Below, piece by piece: positions 32,640 through 40,639 of a DNA stretch of 64,000 nucleotides. The stretch's first letter is position 1, and every line of letters starts with the position of its first letter. The translations under genes were made by a program, and so were the position numbers. The DNA lies in NCBI GenBank assembly GCA_029339505.1, contig JAQISU010000346.1:302501-366500 (forward strand), given 5' to 3'. Source of the stretch: Unio delphinus. Taxonomy: Eukaryota > Mollusca > Bivalvia > Unionida > Unionidae. The notes beneath the pieces were generated by a model that saw nothing but the letters and a program-made list of their open reading frames with translations, had not been told where the DNA came from and searched no databases.

Positions 32640-33587
32640 TTTGATTGTGACCGTAAAATCTCAATGGGATTTTCATATTTTTTAGCACTTTTTGATTGAA
32701 ATTATCAAAATCAGTGAATAAAAACTATTTCACACTGAATAAAATTCTAACAGCTTTTCTCTACGGAAAATCCCATGCAAAATCGACTACTTGAACCTAC
32801 GAGGTTTTTTGATTAAAATCAGTGAAAACTAACTAAAAATCATCAAAAATGACTAAAAATCATCAAAAATTGGCTCAAAATCGATGAAAATCAATCCTAA
32901 CAGCTTTTCTTTACGGAAAATCACATGCAAAATCGACCATTTGACTGTAAAATCTCAACTGAAAAAACCATCAAAATGGTACAAAAATGACACAAAATGG
33001 TACAAAAATAACACAAAATCAGTGAAATCAGTGATAAACAGACAAAAAAGTAAAAATATTTCAGAGGCACTTCAAATAAAATTATTTCAGTAGTAAAAAT
33101 ATTTCAATGGCACTAGATTCTGTTGCAACAATCATGTCTTTACGGAAAATCGACCACTTAACTGAAAAACCATCAAAATCAATCCCAACAGCTTTTCTTT
33201 ACGGAAAATCCCATGCAAAATCGACTACTTGACCCTACGTGGTTTTTTGATAAAAATCATCAAAAAATGACTAAAAATCATCAAAAATGACTGAAAATCA
33301 TCAAAAATTGGCTCAAAATCGATGAAAATCAATCCTAATAGCTTTTCTTTACGGAAAATCCCATGCAAAATCGACTACTTGACCGTAAAATTTCTTTGAG
33401 AATAACCACCAAGACTGTCAAAAAATCAGTGAAAAACCACCAAAATGGCACCAAAACTGTCAAAAAATCAGTGAAATCAGTGAATAAAAAATAAAAATAT
33501 TTCACAGCAATAGAAAATAAAAATATTTCACACTAAATAAAAAAAATAGATGGACCGTTAATGGATGGAATCATCGATGGGGAAAGT
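32640..33587. promoter_or_regulatory. 1-kb noncoding repeat block (possible origin/enhancer)
   Basis: No coding frame is supported. Five copies of a motif containing TTTACGGAAAATCCCATGCA, followed by AAATCGAC, start at about 32751, 32901, 33135 (short copy), 33189 and 33339. They alternate with many ATCAAAAATGAC-type and AAAATCAGTGAA-type short repeats. It is the only long noncoding stretch in the element and separates the replication/accessory genes from the virion block. That position suits a replication origin, enhancer or control region. Confidence 0.65.
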
Positions 33588-33623
33588 GTTTTACAATTGA
33601 AAAATTGTTTCTGATTTCAAATA
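33588..33623 (+). promoter_or_regulatory. 36-bp leader, copy 1
   Basis: This sequence, identical to 34594-34629, ends directly at the ATG 33624. It contains the inverted repeat ACAATTGAAAAATTGT. It is a candidate late promoter or 5' leader of the virion block. Confidence 0.65.
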
Positions 33624-34574
33624 ATGGTCAATGAAGCATTAACAACCCGATTGGCTCGTGAACGATTAGATGCAATTAAGAGATTTGTACCAATTCGTGA
33701 CTCTGTCAGGAATAAACTGCAACAACGACAGAGTTTACAAACTGATTTTGCTGCGGGATCTGAAGAGTTGTTTAAACCAGTAACCACAGCAACGAAGGGG
33801 GTAGAGCGTGCTATACTGGGAGATGATCCTGACGGTAAAAGAAAAGAAGAGGGTCTTATTTCTGTACTTGAAAAACTAGCAGCGAAAACTGAACAAACTG
33901 AAAAAACTGAACCACCTACTAATCCGAAAAAAACGACTGTTTCTCTGTTGAATAAATTTACTGATAATGCTAAAACATTAATAAAACAATTTAATTTATT
34001 CAAACCAAAGGATTATCAAGCTTTTGGTGATTTTGCTGCTCAAAGCTATAATTCAAGAAAAGATTTTTTAAAGGACGAGTATAAGGATGATAGAATATCA
34101 AGTAATGATTGGTCCGATAATTTGTATAAACTAAATAAAGGGATTGGTCGTTTGAATAAGGATGAGATGGGGTACAAGGAATTTCAAAGGGGAATTAGTA
34201 ATTATAAAAGAGAACAAATAGAAGAGCGACAACGAGAATTAGAAGAACGACGTCAAACACCAACACGTAGACAAACAAGAATACAAAAAAAAACAAGAAG
34301 AACCTGATGATGATCCTCTTGATTATTTACAACTCTCAAAGGATGAAAGTTTCGGGAGTGGGATTCGTCTAGTTGGAAACACTTGTCCTGATAGTGTTAT
34401 CAATGATATATCACGATTAGAAATTCTAATCGGAGGGTTCCGAGCTGGAAATAATTCACCGGAAATAATGAAGCAGCTGATATCTGTAGACGGTTATTTC
34501 AAGGTGGTATCATGGATACCAAAACATATCGAGATTTCATTGACGAGTTAGCAAATGGGTATCACAGCGATTAG
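33624..34574 (+). CDS. Conserved Polinton protein, virion block (unknown role)
   Basis: The first 227 codons are open (MVNEALTTRLARERLD...), rich in Lys/Glu/Arg with a strongly helical C-terminal half (YKREQIEERQRELEERRQ). Coding continues in another frame after an A9 run (34285-34293) with DDDPLDYLQLSKDE and IRLVGNTCPDSVINDISRLE, and after one more break near 34468 with RLFQGGIMDTKTYRDFIDEL, ending at 34574. Total about 315 residues. It starts the capsid operon-like cluster and shares a leader with the next gene. It is probably a core or scaffold protein by position; I cannot name the family. Confidence 0.75.
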
Positions 34575-34593
34575 CGTTTCCAATTGACAAATT

Positions 34594-34629
34594 GTTTTAC
34601 AATTGAAAAATTGTTTCTGATTTCAAATA
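34594..34629 (+). promoter_or_regulatory. 36-bp leader, copy 2
   Basis: Identical over 36 bases to 33588-33623 and, like it, directly abuts an ATG (34630). The shorter GTTTTACAAT core reappears at 37520-37529, four bases before the ATG at 37534. Confidence 0.65.
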
Positions 34630-35049
34630 ATGATCATACATTACAATCATGATAAACCAATCCCCGTCTATGTAGTTAATTCACGGTTTCCAGTTTATAA
34701 AGCATACTATGGAGATGGTTTAGGCAATACCATTTTAGGATTCTTTTCAAGAATGGCCCCAAAAGTGATGCCGTTAGCTAAACAATTATCAATGAAAGCC
34801 ATTGATGTTATTCGTGATAAGGGTATTGGTGCTGTTGGAGATCTTGCCGGAAAGGCATTTTCAACTGCGAAGAATAAAATAACATCATTAGTGAGGCGAA
34901 AAAAGAAACCGTTACCGTCTACAGCGGAAATGCCTGCAAGTGTTAGTAAAATAATAAATAACGCAGTAGATGAAAAATTAGCGTCGATGGCTTTAACCCC
35001 CGACCCAAATATGATAGCGGGAAGTGGCTTTAAAAAACTACGTCGATGA
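34630..35049 (+). CDS. Small virion protein, pVI-like candidate
   Basis: 139 residues, intact. The N-terminus has aromatic/Gly-rich YKAYYGDGLGNTILGFF, then an amphipathic/hydrophobic stretch with Met/Ala (MAPKVMPLAKQLSMKAIDVI), a basic KITSLVRRKKK patch and the C-terminal MIAGSGFKKLRR. It lies immediately before the major capsid gene. Adenoviral minor proteins that are cut by the viral protease have similar layouts and GxG-type sites, so a protease-matured core or membrane-active protein is likely, by inference. It ends inside the 5' open region of the capsid frame. Confidence 0.7.
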   Translation: MIIHYNHDKPIPVYVVNSRFPVYKAYYGDGLGNTILGFFSRMAPKVMPLAKQLSMKAIDVIRDKGIGAVGDLAGKAFSTAKNKITSLVRRKKKPLPSTAEMPASVSKIINNAVDEKLASMALTPDPNMIAGSGFKKLRR

Positions 35050-35083
35050 AAATCGCGATTTAGACTCTGATAAATATAATAAA

Positions 35084-36491
35084 ATGTTCAAAAAGTCACC
35101 TGATCCAGCATTTGATATAGACGCCCCAGTAACCAAGAATGATTCTGTACGCGATTATCAATATTACGCCTATCATGCCATAGACTCAAATAGTCGATCC
35201 AGAATTGATCTTCAAGTCCATGATACCAGTAAATACTTTTTGCCTTGTGAAGCGTTTATTGAAGTAGAAGGAGAAATTGTAACAGCTGCTGAGACTCCTA
35301 CTGTACCAGCACCGTATCCAGCTGGTACTCAAGTCGGTTTTGTCAATAATGGTATTATGGCGTTATTTGAGAGTGCAAAATATCTCATTGATGGAAAAGA
35401 AATTGAGTCGATAGATCGTGATGTTGATGTGGCTACAACAATAATCGGGCTAGCAAGATATTCTGATGATTATACAAGATCAGCAGGACCCTCTATGATG
35501 TTCGCAAAAGATGTTACAAATACCGCTGGAGGAAATCAATTTATTGTAAGACGACCAAAAAAACGTGATAATAGTGATGCTGATGTCGAGAATATGATTA
35601 TAAACAAAGATGATAATTTAAATCTAGGAGCTGCAACACGTATTTCAATGTTGCAAGGAGCGCGTAAATCATTTTCATGCGCGATTCCACTGCATCACAT
35701 ATTTGGATTCGGTAGAAACGTCAGAAAAGTTATCTACGGGGCGAAGCATACAGTATCGCTTGTACGAAAGAGTGATGATAATGACGCAATTTGGAGGATT
35801 CCAGCAGACAATGCAAATCCCAATGATGATGCCGGTAAAGTCAAATTAACAAAAATATCATTGTGGATGCCAGTGTTGACTCCAGCAATCACCGCAGAAG
35901 AACGATTACTATCATTTATGGACCAAGGAGGAAAGTCGTTGTTGAGTTGGTTATCAGTGAGTACAGATGTTAAACAATCAGATATCAACGGGTTATTCAC
36001 GTGGAACCTAGCATCAAAACAAGGTGTTGCTGCGCCACGTCATATATTTATTGCGTTACAGGATAACACACGAGATGGCAATCAACTCTCCAGCCATATG
36101 ATATTTGATCAGTTAGGTGTGAAAGACGTCTCACTGAGAATAAACGGCCAACAGGAACCATCTGAAGATATACAACTTTTACACAGAAAATCATATTGCA
36201 CGAGTTTATCATAGATTGTTGTCATTTATGGCACGTGATCAAAATGTGGATACCGGTCTACAAATATCACAATATGATTTTAAAAATCTGTATCCAATCT
36301 ATTACTTTTCATTGGAACATCTTGATTTGATGAGACAATCTGTTGTTGATATACATTTTAGAGCTAATGTGACTCGTGGTGCTATTGCTAATTATAGAGC
36401 GGCTGCTGTCATTCTCAGTGATAAATCAATGCTACTTGAAGGTGTTGGAGGAAGAATGAAAGTGGTAGATGCCCCAGTAGAAAATCTTTGA
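35084..36491 (+). CDS. Major capsid protein (hexon-like, double jelly roll)
   Basis: This is the capsid building block. The open frame runs from 35015; the first ATG is at 35084, though protein-like sequence starts earlier (a GTG at 35024 begins ALKNYVDENRDLD), so the true start may be upstream. Recognisable stretches are HDTSKYFLPCEAFIEVEG (first jelly-roll strands), VGFVNNGIMALFESAKYLIDG, IPLHHIFGFGR and, after a frame change at an A4 run (36187-36190), LLSFMARDQN, FKNLYPIYYFSLEHLD and AAAVILSDKSMLLEGVGG. The total is about 470-490 residues, normal for Polinton capsid proteins. Assignment rests on family resemblance and context with protease, ATPase and penton. Confidence 0.92.
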
Positions 36492-36540
36492 TTGATTTTC
36501 TCGATTTTTCATTGAAATTGTTAACGATTTAGAATCAATC

Positions 36541-36551
36541 TATTATGTATA
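36541..36551 (+). promoter_or_regulatory. TATTATGTATA start-site motif
   Basis: Directly abuts the ATG at 36552; identical over 11 bases to 31723-31733. Confidence 0.5.
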
Positions 36552-37073
36552 ATGTCATATAGTGTTATTAGTGTTGCGTTAACTCCTGGTCAAATCAAAA
36601 AATTGCAATCAGAATCGGCTAAAAAATGTGGAACCACAATCACGTTGAAACCTAATCAAATGACTGGTGATGCAAATAAATTATCGCTGACAACTCGTCA
36701 AATAAAACATTTCAATGATGCACTTGTAGCAAAAAAAGGTGTCCAGATTACCCTTTGTGCGGCTGCTATCAAAAATATGATGAAAACAGGCGGTATATTT
36801 CCATTGTTAGCTGCAATACCAGCATTGATTGCAGCAGCAGCCCCAGCAGTGGCTAAAGCAGCGGCGTTAGGAGCCGTTGGTACTGCAGCAGGAATGGCGT
36901 TGAAAAAGGCAACTGGACAAGGATATAAAAAAAAGGGAAAGGGTCTAAGACTACCAGGAACCCCGTATTCATGGTACAGCGGAAAAGGTCTGAGACTACC
37001 AGGAACCCCGTATTCATGGTACAGCGGGAGATCCGTTCACGGATCAGGCCTGAGACTAGGACCGGTTTATTAA
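36552..37073 (+). CDS. pX-like basic/hydrophobic virion protein
   Basis: 173 residues, intact. The N-terminal part is helical and basic (ALTPGQIKKLQSESAKKCG). A central Ala-rich hydrophobic segment (GGIFPLLAAIPALIAAAAPAVAKAAALGAVGTAAG) could insert in a membrane. The tail is basic with a 15-residue tandem repeat GLRLPGTPYSWYSGK. Adintoviruses and adenoviruses have similar small core proteins (pX/pVI) that are processed by the viral protease. It lies between the capsid and protease genes and is also present, decayed, in remnant A, so it is a conserved member of the set. Confidence 0.75.
   Translation: MSYSVISVALTPGQIKKLQSESAKKCGTTITLKPNQMTGDANKLSLTTRQIKHFNDALVAKKGVQITLCAAAIKNMMKTGGIFPLLAAIPALIAAAAPAVAKAAALGAVGTAAGMALKKATGQGYKKKGKGLRLPGTPYSWYSGKGLRLPGTPYSWYSGRSVHGSGLRLGPVY
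36938..37030 (+). repeat. In-frame tandem duplication in pX-like gene
   Basis: Two near-identical 45-bp copies encode GLRLPGTPYSWYSGK in tandem near the C-terminus, followed by a third partial GLRLGP. Confidence 0.9.
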
Positions 37074-37084
37074 TTGAGGAACCG

Positions 37085-37508
37085 ATGGTTCCAATGTCCA
37101 ATTTTGATTTAATGGATGCTGCTAAAAAAACTGGCGATTAAAAATTTCAGAGGTGTCTTTATGAAAGATCAATTACCGGCACAACCCAATGATGTTGAAA
37201 CCGGTATTATTAATCTCGATAACAGCACTGGACCTGGTACTCACTGGGTTGCATACGCTATTGATCCACGTGGGATTGTCTATTTTAATTCATATGGATT
37301 AGCCCCGCCAAAAGAGTTTATGCGTTATATAAAAAAATTTCCAATGAAGACTTGGTATTCTACGCTACCAACACAACAAATCAATGACCCACCAATATGC
37401 GGCAGCGAAGTATTATATGTCCTTAACGCTATTTCAGCATCTAGAAAACCACCACACATTGTCATAAATGAATACTCTAGTAGTCGCTGGAAATCGAAAC
37501 GATTTTAA
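37085..37508 (+). CDS. Adenain-like (Ulp1 fold) cysteine protease
   Basis: This is the maturation protease. Catalytic-site stretches are visible: His in GPGTHWVAYAID, the acidic/Asn partner in YFNSYGLAPPKE, Gln in LPTQQIND and the nucleophile in PICGSEVLYVLNAI. The start is ATG 37085 (or 37094, MSNFDLMDAA). Reading moves to another frame after an A7 run (37124-37130) and stays open to 37508. About 140 residues, short but usual for Polinton proteases. It is expected to cleave the small basic proteins of the virion block at Gly-containing sites. A decayed copy lies at 291-650. Confidence 0.9.
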
Positions 37509-37533
37509 AGAGAGAAAGAGTTTTACAATAACA

Positions 37534-38370
37534 TGATTGATATTTGGGGAAGACCTCTGAAACCCAAACCCGATGAAACTGCAACCGGTGATATAAAAAA
37601 AAAAAATTAAAGATGAAATCGCTGAGACGTTAAATTTAACAAGTGTTGACCCGAATGAAATAGTTGTATTTCAGGACAAACAGGGTAAATTGAAAACTAG
37701 TGATGTCTCTCTGGATGATATTTTAGTTAAACAACGAAACGCAATCGAGAACACCGTTGCGTTATTTTCGGATCAGGGTAAACTCAAACCGGGTGTACTT
37801 TTTTCGACGATTACAGATCGATTTAAAACTCTCAACGATGAATTAAAAAGTTCTGTGTTGGAACTAGCAACACTTCAATCTAAAACCGAAGAACACATAA
37901 AACAGTTTACCGCATTTCGTAGAAATATCATTGATAAATTTATTGGAACTACATTCGATAAAATTGAACTAAAACTCCCTGATATTAAAAAATCCATCGA
38001 TGAGACGAAAATCTTCACCGAGGCCATCAAAAATGATTTTTCGAGGATGATAACAGTTATTGAAAAAACAAAAATTCCTCATGAGAAAACCAACAATGTA
38101 GTATACACAATCCAACACGGATCATTTGAGTGGACACCTACAAACAACAAATTAGATATCACTGCAACCGTTAAGGGTATTTATCGATTAACAATAGTGA
38201 GAACGACTCAATTTAATATTTCATCGTCGAGTTCATCCGGGGTCAATAATACGATTTCAACTATCATCGACAAGGATACAACTGAACAGTTCACGTTAAT
38301 AGCTACTGATAAAAATTTGGTTAGGGTTTCAACAACATGGTATGTGGAATTCGTAGCAGATTTAAGTTGA
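37534..38370 (+). CDS. Coiled-coil plus beta-domain virion protein
   Basis: It starts MIDIWGRPLKPKPDE at 37534. After an A12 run (37595-37606) the frame changes and then stays open to 38370. The middle (LNDELKSSVLELATLQSKTEEHIKQFTAF and following) is predicted coiled coil. The C-terminal 90 residues are Thr/Ser/Ile-rich and beta-like (YTIQHGSFEWTPTNNKLDI..., ending TTWYVEFVADLS), as in trimeric fibre or attachment-type proteins. That assignment is inference; no family match was recognised. A GTTTTACAAT motif lies just upstream of the ATG. Confidence 0.65.
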
Positions 38371-38388
38371 AAATTGAAATCGTAATTG

Positions 38389-38404
38389 AAAACGCTAGCG
38401 TTTT
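38389..38404. promoter_or_regulatory. 16-bp perfect palindrome
   Basis: AAAACGCTAGCGTTTT lies 19 bp after the preceding stop codon and 11 bp before the next ATG (38416). It may serve as a dimer-binding operator or form a short transcript hairpin. Confidence 0.6.
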
Positions 38405-38415
38405 TAAAATAAAAA

Positions 38416-38886
38416 ATGATTTCATCATCGCAATATCGTTATGATCAGGTCAGAGAATTTCAAACTAGACTCAAAACCCTGTCTGAGGAGTATGCAATGA
38501 AAATTAAAAAATATCGCAGGAGAATTACCGCAATTGATGTTACCGTGTATTCAGTGAGTGGTGTAATCACCGGAGCTGGAATTATACTGTCTTCAGTGAC
38601 AATGATGGCCCCGATAGCTGTTCCAATTTGCATTTCTGCGGCAACAACAATCGCTGGAATAATTTCAATAATCACAAAAAAAATATCATCATGCAGCCAA
38701 CGAAAACTACAAGACTACATAATTCAATTTCATGTTGTGTCCACTGCATGCTCGCAATTATCCTCATTGATATCGTCATCTCTCGATGATACAATTATAT
38801 CAGAGAGTGAGTTTTCAGCGATGGTAGATATATATGATTCTGCGATGTCAAAATTAGAAATACAAAAACAAAATACAAAAACATGA
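38416..38886 (+). CDS. Membrane-hairpin protein, 156 residues
   Basis: Intact frame. A basic amphipathic N-terminal helix (EFQTRLKTLSEEYAMKIKKYRRR) is followed by two hydrophobic helices, VTVYSVSGVITGAGIILSSV and IAVPICISAATTIAGIISII, separated by a short turn, then a helical C-terminal region. This is a two-pass hairpin with cytosolic coiled flanks, resembling SLATT-like or viroporin topology. Function unknown. A decayed copy lies at 19080-19420, directly before a decayed penton gene, so the pairing is conserved. Its last codons fall in a diverged duplication with the penton 5' end. Confidence 0.72.
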   Translation: MISSSQYRYDQVREFQTRLKTLSEEYAMKIKKYRRRITAIDVTVYSVSGVITGAGIILSSVTMMAPIAVPICISAATTIAGIISIITKKISSCSQRKLQDYIIQFHVVSTACSQLSSLISSSLDDTIISESEFSAMVDIYDSAMSKLEIQKQNTKT

Positions 38887-39132
38887 GTATAATAACAATG
38901 ACAACACCGATGGAATTGGAGAACACAAACCCGAAAACCAGAATGATCTCAATAACCTCAACGATATCAGATAGTGAGTTCTCAGTGATGGTACGTGTCT
39001 ATGATTCCGCAATATCAAAATTAGAAATACATCATGAGTATAGCAACAATGACGACACCGATGGAATTACTTCAACAAATAGTGGAGAACACAAACCCAG
39101 TACAAACCAGCATGATATCAATAACCTCAACG
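38797..39132 (+). repeat. Diverged tandem duplication across a gene junction
   Basis: 38797-38963 and 38964-39132 are related copies containing the 3' end of the membrane-hairpin gene plus the 5' end of the penton gene. The internal ATGAGTATA start sites are at 38883 and 39034, 151 bp apart. The first copy lacks about 15 bp after GATGGAATT. Substitutions are frequent, so the copies are not recent twins. Confidence 0.85.
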
Positions 39133-40392
39133 AATCCAGAATTCAGTGTGAATTTCCCCTCTCCGGTCCCAGTGAAGGAGATAGCGCTAGCAAAATTACG
39201 AGTGTATCACAGTTGGCCTAATATCAGATCAAAATCATTTGGTGGTCAACAACCCAATAATTCACTGGTATTTGCAAATAAGAATAAAGACGACGGTACC
39301 CCAGACTGGAACGTTGTTTCAATACCAACAGGGTCATATCAAATTGAACAAATCAATAATGAATTCGCGCGTAGAATAAAATCGATTACTGGAAAAGAAT
39401 CAAAAATAGCTATAACAGTTCATGAGCCAACACTATCATCTGCCATTGAAATAAGCACAGAGGGTTACGTCGTAGATATCTATCAAAGTTCTATTAGAAC
39501 CGTACTAGGATGGCCTGAATTACCACCCGGGGGAAAAACCGTTGATTTACCAGAACCTCAAAAAACCGATTATATCACAGACAGGATAAAATCTGATATC
39601 TATAAGAGTTATAGAGAATACAGCAGGTTAACAACTATCTATGGAATGAAAAAATTTGACGACCCAATATTTTATACAATTCGAGAAGAGTTTATCACTG
39701 AAAACTTCAGAGAAATGAATAACGATTTTTCACGGTTGTTAATACCCCTTAAATCCGGCTCTCTTACCGGAGATGAATTTATCAGCGTCGTAGAAACATG
39801 CAACAAAATTATCAATGACATGGAAACATATCATTCTCAAATCATGCAAGTGATATTAGGTGACAGTAATCCTAAAACAAGAACAGAGTTTGCATCAAAA
39901 TTTAAAATCCGCGTTGAAGATATTCCAACATTTAAACTACCAGGATATAACGTACCAGAACTACAAAAACTTCTCAGTGATGCCATCGATGTTGGTTTTA
40001 AAATAATTCATGATGCATGGAAAAAAACAGTACCACAACCAACTATCCTCAAACACAATAATGACCCAGACGGTGGCGGCAGGCATATTGCTCCGTTCAA
40101 TGTGAATATTTCAACGGTGATTGCGCTCAATTTAGTATACGATGTTATCGAAGGAAGCTATCAAATTAATCTCGAACGATCAAACCAAGCTCAGCAAGGA
40201 TATATTCTTTATTCGTTTGCACCAACAGCCCCTCCAGGATTTTTAATAATTGAGTCCCCGGTGAATCCAGTCTATATGCGATGTCATAATAATTCATTAA
40301 CCAGAATTAATTTCAAACTCACTGACCAGTCCAATAATCTGATTGATTTACAAGATGAAGTTTTACAAATTAGTCTGTTTGTGAAATCCTAA
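39034..40392 (+). CDS. Penton-like minor capsid protein
   Basis: 452 residues, fully open. The N-terminal part has IALAKLRVYHSWPNIRSKSF and the C-terminal part INLERSNQAQQGYILYSFAPTA and ISLFVKS, which bracket a long helical insert (about residues 185-340). The N- and C-terminal parts appear to form the single jelly roll of Polinton penton proteins, which close the capsid five-fold vertices. Start ATG 39034; a duplicated out-of-frame start is at 38883. It ends 22 bp before the right inverted repeat. The family assignment follows from position and remnant conservation more than from a diagnostic motif. Confidence 0.8.
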   Translation: MSIATMTTPMELLQQIVENTNPVQTSMISITSTNPEFSVNFPSPVPVKEIALAKLRVYHSWPNIRSKSFGGQQPNNSLVFANKNKDDGTPDWNVVSIPTGSYQIEQINNEFARRIKSITGKESKIAITVHEPTLSSAIEISTEGYVVDIYQSSIRTVLGWPELPPGGKTVDLPEPQKTDYITDRIKSDIYKSYREYSRLTTIYGMKKFDDPIFYTIREEFITENFREMNNDFSRLLIPLKSGSLTGDEFISVVETCNKIINDMETYHSQIMQVILGDSNPKTRTEFASKFKIRVEDIPTFKLPGYNVPELQKLLSDAIDVGFKIIHDAWKKTVPQPTILKHNNDPDGGGRHIAPFNVNISTVIALNLVYDVIEGSYQINLERSNQAQQGYILYSFAPTAPPGFLIIESPVNPVYMRCHNNSLTRINFKLTDQSNNLIDLQDEVLQISLFVKS

Positions 40393-40413
40393 AGGGATTT
40401 TCACCCTAAGGAT

Positions 40414-40634
40414 TGGATCAAATATTCGGTTGAAAATCGAATGGAGGCTTAGTCAATTTTTTGATTTCATTGATTTCATTGATTTTTCATTATTATTTTT
40501 TGCCTGATTTCATTATTATTTTTTGCCTGATTTCATTTATTTTTTTGATGTTTTTTGCCTGATTTCATTGTTTTAAGCCTGATTTCATTGAAAACTTGTT
40601 TAAAAATGTTGTCCGGCTCACCCTCTCTGCTGCT
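40414..40634 (-). repeat. Right terminal inverted repeat
   Basis: About 221 bp, inverted copy of 25161-25380. It begins 22 bp after the penton-like gene's stop codon and ends GCTGCT at the AAGAC flank. Confidence 0.95.
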
Positions 40635-40639
40635 AAGAC
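40635..40639. repeat. Right target-site duplication AAGAC
   Basis: AAGAC follows the right inverted repeat directly and matches the five bases preceding the left repeat. Confidence 0.65.

Larger units (their letters stand above)
25161..40634 (+). mobile_element. Complete Polinton/Maverick (polintovirus-like) element
   Basis: The element spans 15,474 bp, bounded by about 220-bp inverted repeats that start AGCAGCAGAGAGGGTGAGCC. The flanks are AAGAC on the left (25156-25160) and AAGAC on the right (40635-40639). It encodes a packaging ATPase, D,D35E integrase, family B polymerase-helicase, hexon-like and penton-like capsid proteins, an adenain-like protease and several accessory proteins. This set is the hallmark of Polintons, which are both self-replicating transposons and probable viruses. 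Several genes carry frame breaks, mostly at mononucleotide runs; the overall structure is undecayed. The nearest alternative name is adintovirus-like element. Confidence 0.95.

Noticed and set aside
35734..36000. Minus-strand open frames inside the capsid, polymerase and integrase genes
   Set aside because: They are shadows of the strongly supported genes on the opposite strand.
38883..39221. 112-codon open frame overlapping the penton gene
   Set aside because: It is the out-of-frame result of the diverged duplication of the penton 5' end; its tail is a shadow of the penton frame.
25161..40634. Bacterial or phage contamination as the source of the virus-like genes
   Set aside because: The element is flanked by host-like repeats and a target duplication, and related fossils lie on both sides of the opsin gene in the same window.
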